From the NCBI GenBank assembly GCA_910585895.1, contig CAJUHY010000032.1:1-30775 (forward strand): DNA of 30,775 nt, in the 5' to 3' direction. Shown in pieces: positions 15,718-23,658 of this stretch. A program made the position numbers and the translations under genes. The notes under the pieces were generated by a model. It ran no database searches. It had not been told where the DNA came from and saw nothing but the letters and a program-made list of their open reading frames with translations. This DNA comes from an uncultured Lachnospiraceae bacterium (GTDB taxonomy: Bacteria > Bacillota > Clostridia > Lachnospirales > Lachnospiraceae). Numbering within the stretch: the first letter of the stretch is position 1; each line of letters begins with the position of its first letter.

Positions 15718-17022
15718 CTATAATATGTCTATGTATTCCCCGGACAATGCCTTGTTCATGCTGCGCACAGCACAGAATTTGCCGCACATGGAACAGGTGT
15801 CATCATACTCCGGCTTCCTGTCCTCACGAATTTTTTTCGCAGTCTCCGGGTCCAGGGAACACGCCCACTGTGTCTCCCAATCCAGTTCCCTTCTGGCATC
15901 CGCCATCCTGTCATCAATTTCCCTTGCTCCACGGACGCCCTTGGCAATGTCTGCCGCATGGGCTGCAATTTTAGAAGCAATAATCCCCTGTTTTACGTCC
16001 TCTACATTGGGCAGTGCCAGATGTTCCGCCGGGGTCACATAACAGAGAAATGCTGCGCCGTTCTGGGCGGCTATTGCACCGCCGATGGCGGAAGTGATAT
16101 GGTCGTATCCTGGCGCAATATCGGTAACAATGGGACCCAGCACATAAAACGGCGCACCCATACAGATAGTCTGCTGCAGTTTCATGTTCGCTGCAATCTG
16201 GTCCATCGGCATATGCCCTGGTCCTTCTACCATCACCTGTACATCACGCTCCCAGGCACGTCTGGTCAATTCCCCCAGGCGTACAAGCTCTTCCATCTGG
16301 CATACGTCGGAGCCGTCGGCAAGACAGCCTGGACGGCAGGCATCCCCCAGGGAAATCGTCACATCATATTCCCGGCAGATTTCCAAGATTTCGTCAAAAT
16401 ATTCGTAAAACGGATTTTCCTCCCCTGTCATGCTCATCCAGGCGAATACCAGCGAACCTCCCCGGGATACAATGTTCATCTTTCTTTTGTGTTTCTTAAT
16501 CTGCTCAATTGTCTTTCTGGTAATTCCACAGTGCAGGGTGACAAAATCCACGCCATCCTCGGCATGGAGACGTACCACATCGATGAAGTCCCTGGCCGTC
16601 AGCGTTGCCAAATCCCTTTGGTAATGGATGACGGAATCATAGACGGGAACGGTGCCAATCATCGCTGGGCACTCGGACGTAAGCTTCCTGCGAAACGGAA
16701 TGGTGTCTCCATGGGATGACAGGTCCATAATGGCATGCGCCCCCAAATTCACAGCTTCCATGACCTTTCTCATCTCAATCTCATAATCCTTGCAGTCCCG
16801 TGAAACACCGAGGTTTACGTTAATCTTTGTCCTCAGCATAGAACCCACGCCTTCCGGCTCAATACAGGTATGCTTCCTGTTGGCACAGATGACGACCTTC
16901 CCCTCAGCCACCAGCGGCAGCAACTCTGCCGTGGTCATTCTCTCTTTGCCGGCTACTTTCTTTAACTCCTCCGTTACAATGCCTTTGCGGGCAGCTTCCA
17001 TTTGTGTTGCATATTCTCTCAT
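15718..17022 (-). CDS. thiC: Phosphomethylpyrimidine synthase
   Basis: A 434-residue radical-SAM enzyme that converts aminoimidazole ribotide to HMP phosphate. Recognised segments are GSMLRTKINVNLGVS, the LHCGIT segment, SRGGSLVFAWM, SLGDACRPG, VEGPGHMPMDQI and YDHITSAIGGA. The iron-sulphur cluster site at the C-terminus is CSMCGKFC, spaced CX2CX3C, the form of the short ThiC group lacking the long N-terminal domain of the proteobacterial enzyme. The ATG at 17022 has AGGAGG at ideal spacing; the longer frame from 17040 is rejected. It is the first gene after the TPP riboswitch and terminator, so its expression should fall when TPP is plentiful. Confidence 0.96.
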   Translation of the reverse strand: MREYATQMEAARKGIVTEELKKVAGKERMTTAELLPLVAEGKVVICANRKHTCIEPEGVGSMLRTKINVNLGVSRDCKDYEIEMRKVMEAVNLGAHAIMDLSSHGDTIPFRRKLTSECPAMIGTVPVYDSVIHYQRDLATLTARDFIDVVRLHAEDGVDFVTLHCGITRKTIEQIKKHKRKMNIVSRGGSLVFAWMSMTGEENPFYEYFDEILEICREYDVTISLGDACRPGCLADGSDVCQMEELVRLGELTRRAWERDVQVMVEGPGHMPMDQIAANMKLQQTICMGAPFYVLGPIVTDIAPGYDHITSAIGGAIAAQNGAAFLCYVTPAEHLALPNVEDVKQGIIASKIAAHAADIAKGVRGAREIDDRMADARRELDWETQWACSLDPETAKKIREDRKPEYDDTCSMCGKFCAVRSMNKALSGEYIDIL

Positions 17023-17093
17023 TATTCCTCCTCTTGGCATAGGACTGATATGGAAGAAAGCGTTTTCTCCAAAGAAAACAAGGAATTTCCTAC

Positions 17094-17127
17094 TAAAAAA
17101 GAAGACGTGCCGTAACCGCGTCTTCTT
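17094..17127 (-). terminator. Riboswitch-controlled attenuator ahead of thiC
   Basis: On the minus strand AAGAAGACG and CGTCTTCTT form a 9-11 base stem (extended by a wobble pair) around a CGGTTACGGCA centre, followed by TTTTTT. It lies between the TPP aptamer and thiC, as expected for ligand-induced termination. Confidence 0.85.
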
Positions 17128-17140
17128 CCTAATATCGTTC

Positions 17141-17219
17141 CGCTCCCTACGACAGTATTAACTGACAGGTTCAAAGAGTCAGGTTTTAACCTTCTCAACT
17201 GCTATGCAGTCCCTCTGCG
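17141..17219 (-). ncRNA. TPP riboswitch aptamer (THI element)
   Basis: The minus-strand RNA has the THI-box landmarks in order: CGCAGAGGGACUGC, then UUGAGAAGGUU (the CUGAGA region), an ACCUGACUCUUUGAACCUG segment (the usual ACCCUUUGAACCUGAU region), CAGUUAAUACUG and the closing GUCGUAGGGAGCG. A P1 helix can form from CGC (17217-17219) and GCG (17141-17143). It lies between a strong promoter and an attenuator, directly upstream of thiC, so TPP binding should favour termination and shut off the thiamin operon. The aptamer call is firm; I did not identify the alternative antiterminator pairing by eye. Confidence 0.95.
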
Positions 17220-17273
17220 TTTATTTTATTGTGTTTGCCTGCCATCAATGATGGCTGTCAACTGCTGCATTCT

Positions 17274-17302
17274 ATCTTAAATGATTGCTGACGTTTTGTC
17301 AA
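17274..17302 (-). promoter_or_regulatory. Sigma-A promoter of the thiamin operon
   Basis: Minus-strand TTGACA (17297-17302), 17-base spacer, TAAGAT (17274-17279). The start would be near 17267, about 48 bases before the aptamer; a small GCCATC-ATT-GATGGC hairpin lies in that leader at about 17243-17257. The 304 bases between thiC and the S41 protease gene are thus fully explained as control region. Confidence 0.85.
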
Positions 17303-17345
17303 CCAAATTCCAATATTGTAAATCTGATTTGCGAAAAACCCCCTC

Positions 17346-18692
17346 TCACTGCCCAGAACCAAGAACCTCCAACGCTTTCAACACCTGATTATCGTGCATG
17401 GGATTATACGTCTCATCTTGCTGACTGAGATATTCGTATTCCAGTTCAATATCTGGAGAGATACCAACCTCATGAATATAATTGCCTTTGGGTGTAAAAT
17501 ATTTTGCCATAGTCAGTTTAATGGCGCTGCCATCATTGAGTGGAATGATTGTCTGGACAATCCCCTTTCCAAAAGTCGTAGCGCCAATCAATGTCCCATA
17601 TTTGTAATCTTTGATTGCTCCGGCAAAAATCTCAGATGCACTGGCGCTGTTTCCATTGATTAAGACTGCTAAAGGAATCTCCATGCAGCTGTCATCCGAT
17701 TTATAATCGGAACGGTTTCCATATTTATCCTCCGTATATACCAGCAGTCCCTCAGGCAAAAGCTTATCCAGCATGTCACAGACAGACTGCAGGACGCCCC
17801 CTGGATTATCACGCAAATCCACAATCATTGATTTCATTCCCTGCTGCTGCAGGTCTTTTATCGCTGCATCAAACTGCTCCGGCGTGGTCGTGGAAAATTC
17901 CGTAATCTGAATCAGACCTACATTGCCTTCTAACATCTGGTATTCCACAGTAGGCACTTCAATCTTGCGGCGCGGCACGTCAAACCCCAGGTAATCGCTC
18001 TCCCCCTGGCGGATGACCTCTATATGGACGTTCGTACCTTCCTTCCCCTTGATGTAATTGGTCAGTTCCGACAATTCCATGCTGTCACCAGCGATATCCC
18101 CCACCTTGGCAATGATATCCCCGTCCTTGATGCCGACTTCCTCCGCCGGCGTTCCCGGATAGACATGGAGAATCGTAACTACCTTGGTCTTCGCATCCTG
18201 GGTCAGCACCGTACCTATCCCACAATAGACGCCTGTCGTGCTCTCGTTGAAAGAAGCATACTCTTCCGCAGAGAAATAGGAGGAATAGGGGTCTCCCAAT
18301 CCTGCTGCCATTCCGGCATACATCCCCTCTACCAGCGCCTCCTTATCTATCGATTCATAATAATATTGGGCCATCAAATCCGCCAGTTCCCCAACTTTTT
18401 TCTCCACGGAACTATCCAAAATAGTGTCTTTTATATCTGTTGAAATCCCCGTCTCTCTGCTATTCTGCGGCTGTTTCTTTTCACCGAACCCAAGAGCCCA
18501 ACCGCCAAGAAGCACAACCGAGACAAGCAAAAACGTCATTGCGCTTCCAAGCAGTAAACCGACAGTAAATCCGCTGCCTTTCTTTTGAAAGTTTTCCATG
18601 CCCTGCATACGCTTCCTGACCAGCTCGGCATATTCTTCCCCCAGCTGTTCCTGCTCGTCTAACTCTCGCGGTTCATTTGGTTTTATATCCAT
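17346..18692 (-). CDS. S41-family C-terminal processing peptidase with PDZ domain
   Basis: A 448-residue membrane-anchored serine protease. After a charged cytoplasmic N-terminus (about 1-40) there is one transmembrane helix (about 42-65), then the extracytoplasmic part: a helical segment, a PDZ domain (about 125-215) and the S41 core. Catalytic residues are S349 in GNSASASEIF and K376 in FGKGIV, the Ser-Lys dyad of the CtpA/CtpB family. It trims protein C-termini in the envelope. The ATG at 18692 has AGAGGG ahead of it; the longer TTG frame is rejected. It lies 57 bases after ftsX and probably belongs to the ftsEX transcript. Many Firmicutes have a murein-hydrolase gene between ftsX and ctp; here there is none. 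Confidence 0.95.
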   Translation of the reverse strand: MDIKPNEPRELDEQEQLGEEYAELVRKRMQGMENFQKKGSGFTVGLLLGSAMTFLLVSVVLLGGWALGFGEKKQPQNSRETGISTDIKDTILDSSVEKKVGELADLMAQYYYESIDKEALVEGMYAGMAAGLGDPYSSYFSAEEYASFNESTTGVYCGIGTVLTQDAKTKVVTILHVYPGTPAEEVGIKDGDIIAKVGDIAGDSMELSELTNYIKGKEGTNVHIEVIRQGESDYLGFDVPRRKIEVPTVEYQMLEGNVGLIQITEFSTTTPEQFDAAIKDLQQQGMKSMIVDLRDNPGGVLQSVCDMLDKLLPEGLLVYTEDKYGNRSDYKSDDSCMEIPLAVLINGNSASASEIFAGAIKDYKYGTLIGATTFGKGIVQTIIPLNDGSAIKLTMAKYFTPKGNYIHEVGISPDIELEYEYLSQQDETYNPMHDNQVLKALEVLGSGQ

Positions 18693-18749
18693 ATTATCCC
18701 TCTTTCCTTTCAACTATAACAACTATTTATGCAAATACTTAAATGATGA

Positions 18750-19658
18750 TTATACTTTAAGGTGTTTACGTATTGTTAGACGGCTCCCCAAAAAACCAAT
18801 ACCTACGCCGAGAATCAGCCCTACCGGAACCAGCGTGGAAAATACTTTATCTACCGGCAAAAACTCCAGCATACTGCTGAGCCAGCGGAATTTCTCTGCC
18901 ACATAGAAAATAATCCTCCGGTACATAAAATACAATACCGTAAGCGGCAGTGCAGAGCCGATAATTCCAATGAGAATTCCCTCTACGATAAAGGGCGCGC
19001 GCACAAAATAATCGGTTGCGCCTATTAATTTCATAATTGCAATCTCTTCCCGGCGTACCGCAATACCAATTGTAACCGTATTGCTTATCAGGAACACGGC
19101 AACACAGAGAAGAATCAGGATAATTCCGGCAGACACATAACCGATTAGACGATTGAAGTCCGTCAGCGTATTCGCCGCAATATCTGAACTTTTCACTTCC
19201 TTGACGCCATCTAAAGATTCCAGGTAAGTAACCAGGGATTCCTGCATGGATATATCATTCATATAGACTTCATAATGGGCAGAATTTGCCAGAGGGTTAT
19301 CGTTCGTAAATCCCTCTGCCATCTCCTCGGCGCCCTCGAAATATACCTTTTGAAATTCATCCCATGCCTGTTCCGCAGATACAAATACTTTCTTGGAAAC
19401 TTCCACGCGCTTGCCTATCTGCACGCCTATCTCATCCATCTGCTCCTGGGACGCGCCGTCCACAAAAAATACAGTGATGGCAACACCGGACTCCACTTCC
19501 CGCACCACATTCTGAAAGTTCACCACAACGGAATAGAATACGCCAAACAGGAAAATACAGGCCGACATCGTCGCAATTGAAGCAAGGGAAAACATTTTAT
19601 TTTTCCAGATATTCTTGGCCCCCTGGCGCAGTGTATATAAAAATGTACTAATCCTCAT
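18750..19658 (-). CDS. ftsX: Cell-division ABC transporter permease FtsX
   Basis: A 302-residue FtsX. The layout is typical: a cytoplasmic N-terminus (RQGAKNIWKNKMFSLAS), one transmembrane helix (about 22-44), an extracellular domain of about 120 residues, then three further helices with the conserved cytoplasmic loop VRREEIAIMKLIGATDYFVRAP between the second and third. FtsX transmits FtsE ATPase state across the membrane to activate a peptidoglycan hydrolase. Start at 19658 (ATG, GGGTG six bases upstream) overlaps the ftsE 3' end by 11 bases; an ATG at 19664 is possible but poorly spaced. The partner hydrolase is not adjacent; the NlpC/P60 protein encoded at 24197-25390 is one candidate, by analogy with CwlO-type partners. 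Confidence 0.95.
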   Translation of the reverse strand: MRISTFLYTLRQGAKNIWKNKMFSLASIATMSACIFLFGVFYSVVVNFQNVVREVESGVAITVFFVDGASQEQMDEIGVQIGKRVEVSKKVFVSAEQAWDEFQKVYFEGAEEMAEGFTNDNPLANSAHYEVYMNDISMQESLVTYLESLDGVKEVKSSDIAANTLTDFNRLIGYVSAGIILILLCVAVFLISNTVTIGIAVRREEIAIMKLIGATDYFVRAPFIVEGILIGIIGSALPLTVLYFMYRRIIFYVAEKFRWLSSMLEFLPVDKVFSTLVPVGLILGVGIGFLGSRLTIRKHLKV

Positions 19659-20331
19659 TGTCATCACCCATACGCTCGTCACTCACGACAACGCCTTTCT
19701 TCATTGTAATGACACGTTTTTTCATAGTCTTGACAATCTCCAGGTTATGGGTAACGACCAAAACGGTTGTTCCCCTCTGATTTATCTCTTCCAAAAGTTT
19801 CATGATATCCCATGCGTTATGGGTATCGAGGTTTCCGGTAGGCTCGTCTGCCAGAAGAATTTTCGGTTCATTGACCAAGGCCCTCGCAATCGCCACACGC
19901 TGCTGCTCACCGCCGGAAATCTGTCTGGGATACGACTTGTATTTTGCCGCAAGCCCCACCATAGACAGAACAGCCGGTACTTTGCGCCGCATACTCTTTG
20001 CCGACTTTCCAATCGCACGCTGGGCAAAAGCCACATTCTCATAAACATTCCTGTCCTTCAAAAGCCGGAAATCCTGAAATACGACCCCCAGATTCCTGCG
20101 GAACTTCGGCACATCTTTATGGCGGATATTTCCCAGTCTCTGGCCATTGATTGTGATGCTGCCGCCTGTAGGTTCCAATTCTTTTAAGAGAAGCTTAATC
20201 AAGGTTGATTTCCCGGAACCGCTGTCTCCCACCACAAACACAAACTCCCCGGTCTCAATATGCAGACTGACATCATTCAATGCCGGTATTCCTGCTGAAT
20301 ACGCTTTGCTGACATTCTCAAGTTTTATCAT
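19648..20331 (-). CDS. ftsE: Cell-division ATP-binding protein FtsE
   Basis: A 227-residue ABC ATPase. Walker A is GDSGSGKST, the signature is ISGGEQQRVAIARAL, Walker B is KILLADEPTGNLD and the switch histidine is in VVTHN. A Q-loop lies in GVVFQDFRLL, a sequence typical of FtsE. It drives conformational change in FtsX to control cell-wall hydrolysis at division or elongation sites. The ATG has GGGAGG at good spacing, 15 bases after the CdaR-type gene, and the coding region overlaps ftsX, so regulator, ftsE and ftsX appear to be one transcript. The extra C-terminal acidic DERMGDDNED is short and unremarkable. Confidence 0.96.
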   Translation of the reverse strand: MIKLENVSKAYSAGIPALNDVSLHIETGEFVFVVGDSGSGKSTLIKLLLKELEPTGGSITINGQRLGNIRHKDVPKFRRNLGVVFQDFRLLKDRNVYENVAFAQRAIGKSAKSMRRKVPAVLSMVGLAAKYKSYPRQISGGEQQRVAIARALVNEPKILLADEPTGNLDTHNAWDIMKLLEEINQRGTTVLVVTHNLEIVKTMKKRVITMKKGVVVSDERMGDDNED

Positions 20332-20346
20332 ATAAGCCTCCCAACC

Positions 20347-21435
20347 TTAATAATCCAAGGACTCCATATATTTCATGTATTTTACTACCATCAGCGCAAT
20401 CTTAAAGGTGATGGCATCCTCAAAAATCCGCAAATCCAGCCCTGTGCTTTTCTGCAGTTTATCAAGACGGTACACCAGCGTATTCCTGTGGATGTAAAGC
20501 TGCCTGGATGTCTCCGACACGTTCAGGCTGTTTTCAAAGAATTTATTGATAGTGGTAAGCGTCTCATCATCAAATTCGTCCGGTGATTTGCCGTCAAAAA
20601 TTTCTTTGATAAACATCTTGCACAGCGGAATCGGCAGCTGGTAAATCAAACGCCCAATCCCCAGCGTAGAATATGCGATAATCCTGTGGTCCTCAAAGAA
20701 TATCTTACCCACATCCAAGGCCATGCGCGCTTCCTTATAGGACCTTGACACCTCTTTGATTTCATTGACAATCGTCCCGTAAGCAATGTGGATTTCCTGA
20801 TTATCACTGCTGTGGAACATATTCAAAATGACTTCCGCCGTCTTATTGAGATCATCGTACCCTTCATTTTCCAGCACTTCTTTTACCACAATAATATTCT
20901 TCTCATCCACTGCAGTAATAAAATCTCTGGACTTGCTGCCTAACAGCCCACGTACTTTCTCCATTTCATTGCCGTCTTTCTCCAGGGCTGTCTCTATAAT
21001 AAATACGACCCGGCGGGCTTCCGTATCAATATGAAGCTTCTTAGCACGGTTATAAATATCAACCAGAAGCAGATTATCCAACAACAAATTCTTGACAAAA
21101 TTGTCTTTATCAAAGCGCTCCTTGTATGCCACCAAAAGATTCTGGAGCTGGAAACTGGCAATCTTTCCTACCATATATACATCCTCGCTGTCCCCATTCG
21201 CAAGCAGGATATATTCTAACTGATGGTCGTCAAAAACTTTAAAAAACTGACAGCCCAAAAAAACCTGGCTGTCTGCCGGTGATTCCACAAATGCAAGCGC
21301 GGCTGTAACATAGTTGTCAGTATCCTGAAATGTTGTCGCCAGAACCTTCCCATCCGTGTCAATAATGCATAAATCAATTCTGGTAATTCCCTTTAAACCG
21401 TCAATCGTATTTTGAAGTATCTGATTTGAAATCAA
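20347..21435 (-). CDS. CdaR/PucR-type transcriptional regulator
   Basis: A 362-residue regulator. The N-terminus (about 1-130, starting ISNQILQNTIDGLKGITRIDL) resembles the sugar-diacid recognition domain of CdaR proteins; the middle (about 150-270) matches the degenerate GGDEF-like CdaR module; the C-terminus (about 290-355) is the PucR-type helix-turn-helix, with NVSETSRQLYIHRNTLVYRLDKL. Its ligand is unknown, and no diacid catabolic genes are near; instead it is followed by ftsE after 11 bases of spacer. Start choice: a GTG at 21444 would lie inside the ribosome site AAGGGAG, so the TTG at 21435, eight bases after that site, is preferred. A consensus-like promoter lies at 21534-21561. A link to cell-envelope control is inferred from position only. 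Confidence 0.87.
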   Translation of the reverse strand: MISNQILQNTIDGLKGITRIDLCIIDTDGKVLATTFQDTDNYVTAALAFVESPADSQVFLGCQFFKVFDDHQLEYILLANGDSEDVYMVGKIASFQLQNLLVAYKERFDKDNFVKNLLLDNLLLVDIYNRAKKLHIDTEARRVVFIIETALEKDGNEMEKVRGLLGSKSRDFITAVDEKNIIVVKEVLENEGYDDLNKTAEVILNMFHSSDNQEIHIAYGTIVNEIKEVSRSYKEARMALDVGKIFFEDHRIIAYSTLGIGRLIYQLPIPLCKMFIKEIFDGKSPDEFDDETLTTINKFFENSLNVSETSRQLYIHRNTLVYRLDKLQKSTGLDLRIFEDAITFKIALMVVKYMKYMESLDY

Positions 21436-21476
21436 TTTATCCACTCCCTTTCTTTTTGTTTTCTGTCACACCTCTT

Positions 21477-21534
21477 TTTGTGAAAACTTCCTCAATCATT
21501 ACTTGTACATTATGTTCTATGCAACTTTCACAAA
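21477..21534. repeat. Inverted repeat in the leader of the CdaR-type gene
   Basis: TTTGTGAAA (21477-21485) and TTTCACAAA (21526-21534) are inverted copies 40 bases apart, located between the -10 and the start codon. They could be paired operator sites or the arms of a leader hairpin. Confidence 0.35.
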
Positions 21535-21561
21535 TTATATATCATTTATTTTCCGGTGCAA
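21534..21561 (-). promoter_or_regulatory. Sigma-A promoter of the regulator-ftsEX-ctp unit
   Basis: Minus-strand TTGCAC (21556-21561), 16-base spacer, TATAAT (21534-21539). The transcript would begin near 21527, giving a leader of about 90 bases. Confidence 0.65.
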
Positions 21562-21589
21562 AAACAACCTAATTTATATTTTAATGCAA

Positions 21590-21638
21590 AAGCACAAAAA
21601 AATAAAGAGGAAATCAACATTTTTTTATGCATTTCCTC
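21590..21638 (-). terminator. Rho-independent terminator of the YitT gene
   Basis: On the minus strand GAGGAAAT and ATTTCCTC (21607-21638) pair around an A-rich centre with further inner pairs (GCAT with ATGT), followed by TTTATTTTTTT (to about 21592). It lies about 60 bases after the yitT-type stop. Confidence 0.8.
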
Positions 21639-21696
21639 AACTCTTTTTTTAATTAGAACTTTTTTCACCTTAGGCATTGTATACAAAGTCAGCAAT

Positions 21697-22569
21697 TCAC
21701 GGTTTTATGAAGCCTTCTCCAAGCACTTCTCTCACATCCCCCACTACCACAAAAGCGTTCTTATCATTCTGATGCACCAACTCTTTGAGACGCACAATCT
21801 CCTTCTTAGAGACAACACAATACAGCACGCATTTCTTATCGCCGGAATACATACCGTGCGCCTCCATGCCAGTAACCCCGCGCTCCAGCTCTTCCATAAT
21901 CTGTTTGGCAATTTCCTCATAGGAATCCGTGATGATATACGCAGCCTTAGAGAATTTCATACCCTCTAAAATGGTATCCATCACCTTAGAGGAAATAAAT
22001 ATTGCCACAATCGCATACATGGAAGGGCGCAGTCCAAACACATACATTCCCACCAGCACAATCAAGCCGTCCAACACCTGCATAATCTGCGCCACCGAAT
22101 AATGTTTCAGCCAGCCCTGAAGCAGCAGCGCCACCATCTCCGTTCCCCCCGTAGTGGCATTTGCCCACAAAATCATACCCATAGCAGTTCCCACGAGCAC
22201 ACCGCCGAAAATCGATGCCAGAATATAATCTCCACTGGCAAAATCCAATTCCGGTATCACATAAAGCCAGGCGGAAAGCAGCGTCGTGGCACATCCTGTC
22301 CTCCAGATAAACCGCTTTCCTTTTATTTTTAAGGCAATCAGAAAGAAGGGAATATTTAACGCCAGGTTAGCAAACCACAGCGGAATCCCCCCCTTATAAA
22401 AGAAATCTGTCACCTTTTTCATCAAAATAGCAATTCCGGTAAAACCTCCGGTAACCAAGCCCACAGGATCAAAAATACATTTTATCCCAAATGCCAGAAG
22501 CCCTGTACCAGCGATAATCGCCAGATACAACACCACCGGATTACGTTTGTTCATGATAAGCCTACTCAT
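21697..22569 (-). CDS. YitT family membrane protein
   Basis: A 290-residue protein of the YitT family. The first ~200 residues hold five to six hydrophobic helices of the DUF161 repeat type (GTGLLAFGIKCIFDPVGLVTGGFTGIAI is the typical opening, with a GGTEMVALLL repeat half). The C-terminal ~80 residues are the cytoplasmic DUF2179 domain (AAYIITDSYEEIAKQIMEELERGVTG and a closing VVVGDVREVLGEGF). Its function is unknown in most bacteria. The start at 22569 follows AGGA and overlaps the WecG-type stop by 8 bases (ATGAGTAG), so the two are translationally coupled; an ATG at 22554 is a poorer alternative. The longer open frame up to 22716 is an overlap with the neighbouring gene. Confidence 0.92.
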   Translation of the reverse strand: MSRLIMNKRNPVVLYLAIIAGTGLLAFGIKCIFDPVGLVTGGFTGIAILMKKVTDFFYKGGIPLWFANLALNIPFFLIALKIKGKRFIWRTGCATTLLSAWLYVIPELDFASGDYILASIFGGVLVGTAMGMILWANATTGGTEMVALLLQGWLKHYSVAQIMQVLDGLIVLVGMYVFGLRPSMYAIVAIFISSKVMDTILEGMKFSKAAYIITDSYEEIAKQIMEELERGVTGMEAHGMYSGDKKCVLYCVVSKKEIVRLKELVHQNDKNAFVVVGDVREVLGEGFIKP

Positions 22570-23254
22570 TTCTATCCTCACTGTCATTCTTTTTGTAGCG
22601 CAGAAGATGGGTATGGAGGATTCCTTTCTGGATAAGCCTTTTCGCAAATCCTGCCACCTCAGACTTCCCCTGTCTGCCTGTGTAATTGGTTCCCAAACCA
22701 TACCAAATCTTGGCATTGAGCTTTTCTTTGTGTTCTTTCAGAAAATATTCCTGGGTCGGCGTGGAAAGGACCGAGAGAATCACATCGGGCGTGGCTATAT
22801 TGATTTCATTGATAACCGTATCATAATCTCCGTCACACTCTGACAAGGCATAAACTCCAGCAATCTTAATCCTCTCATAATTCTCATTTAAATATCCCTG
22901 CAAAAGCCCTACCTGTTCGTCTGATTCCCCCAGCAGATACGCTGTACGTTTATTGCGCGCTGCCCTGCGCAGGAACTCTTTGGGAAATTCATTCTCCACA
23001 GTCTCTTTCATTCTCTGTGAAGATACAATACCTGCCGCTTTGAGAATCTCCTTATCACAAATAATTGCCAAATCCAGATTTTCTATGCAGTTTTTTACCA
23101 ACTCGTCCGCCTGTGCCTTTACCAGCGTGTCCATGGAAATCGTTTCCACTGTACTCATAATCGTATTATTCCAACACGCCTCTATGCGCAGCATTGCCTC
23201 GCGAACCGTATAATTATCCAGGCTTATGCCTAAAATATCCAGTTTCTTTACCAT
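22562..23254 (-). CDS. Divergent WecG/TagA/CpsF-family protein
   Basis: A 230-residue protein with the overall pattern of the WecG/TagA family, whose best-known members transfer ManNAc in wall teichoic acid synthesis. It opens LDILGISLDNYTVREAMLRI, has the central YLLGESDEQVGLLQGYL and PDVILSVLSTPTQEYFL, and ends in GLGTNYTGRQGKSEVAGFAKRL. The usual N-terminal substrate motifs have drifted: the TxNPE region reads TVETIS (T35) and the DGIGVV motif reads CDKEIL, though the aspartate (D67) is kept; the following GxDL segment is also not recognisable. It may have a changed donor or be a non-catalytic relative. The ATG has AGGTG upstream and the gene is coupled to the YitT gene. A good promoter lies at 23346-23374. 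Confidence 0.8.
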   Translation of the reverse strand: MVKKLDILGISLDNYTVREAMLRIEACWNNTIMSTVETISMDTLVKAQADELVKNCIENLDLAIICDKEILKAAGIVSSQRMKETVENEFPKEFLRRAARNKRTAYLLGESDEQVGLLQGYLNENYERIKIAGVYALSECDGDYDTVINEINIATPDVILSVLSTPTQEYFLKEHKEKLNAKIWYGLGTNYTGRQGKSEVAGFAKRLIQKGILHTHLLRYKKNDSEDRNE

Positions 23255-23345
23255 ATAACACCTATATTCTTCCGTTTACTGATAAATATTGCAAACATCA
23301 ACATTTTTCCATGTTATTTTTTTGCTAACTATCAACCATTTTAGA

Positions 23346-23374
23346 AGTATACCAAATGAGTGAAAGTTTTTCAA
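23346..23374 (-). promoter_or_regulatory. Sigma-A promoter of the WecG-type / YitT operon
   Basis: Minus-strand TTGAAA (23369-23374), 17-base spacer, TATACT (23346-23351), about 90 bases upstream of the start codon. Confidence 0.7.
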
Positions 23375-23587
23375 CTATCGTTTTTCTCGAGACTTCTGTT
23401 ATGGAAGTTTTTCCTTTATCTGTTCCATAAATTGACTGATATTTTATATATAATATGATTATTTTTTGTTTTTTTAGTTGTCAATATTTTTTGCGATTTT
23501 TCCAGAAAAATAACAAATTTATTACAACTTCACAAAACTTACGTTCCTATTATATTACTATGTAAACCTGATTTTTTTATCGATTTT

Positions 23588-23658
23588 TGTGGATAACGTG
23601 GATAACTTCGTGTATAACTCAATTTCTTGGTTTTTTCTACCTGTTTTAATGTGGATAA
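23588..23658 (+). promoter_or_regulatory. Cluster of four DnaA-box-like sites
   Basis: TGTGGATAA, the complement of the DnaA box TTATCCACA, occurs perfectly at 23588-23596 and 23650-23658. CGTGGATAA at 23597-23605 differs by one base and CGTGTATAA at 23609-23617 by two. All have the same orientation, and three are spaced by 9-12 bases. The surrounding DNA is strongly AT-rich. No dnaA, dnaN or rpmH is in the window, so this is more likely a DnaA-binding control locus than the chromosomal origin. Confidence 0.65.

Noticed and set aside
15958..16719. 253-codon open frame on the plus strand inside thiC
   Set aside because: It lies wholly antisense to the well-supported thiC, has no ribosome site and no recognisable domain.
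19615..20187. 190-codon plus-strand frame antisense to ftsE and ftsX
   Set aside because: The frame is opposite two conserved genes, and no domain or ribosome site supports it.
22570..22716. N-terminal extension of the YitT frame
   Set aside because: The extra residues come from reading the WecG-type gene in another frame; they lack the hydrophobic YitT pattern and a ribosome site.
23588..23658. DnaA boxes as the chromosomal replication origin
   Set aside because: No dnaA, dnaN, rpmH or gidA neighbours, and flanking genes do not diverge from the site, so a DnaA control locus is preferred.
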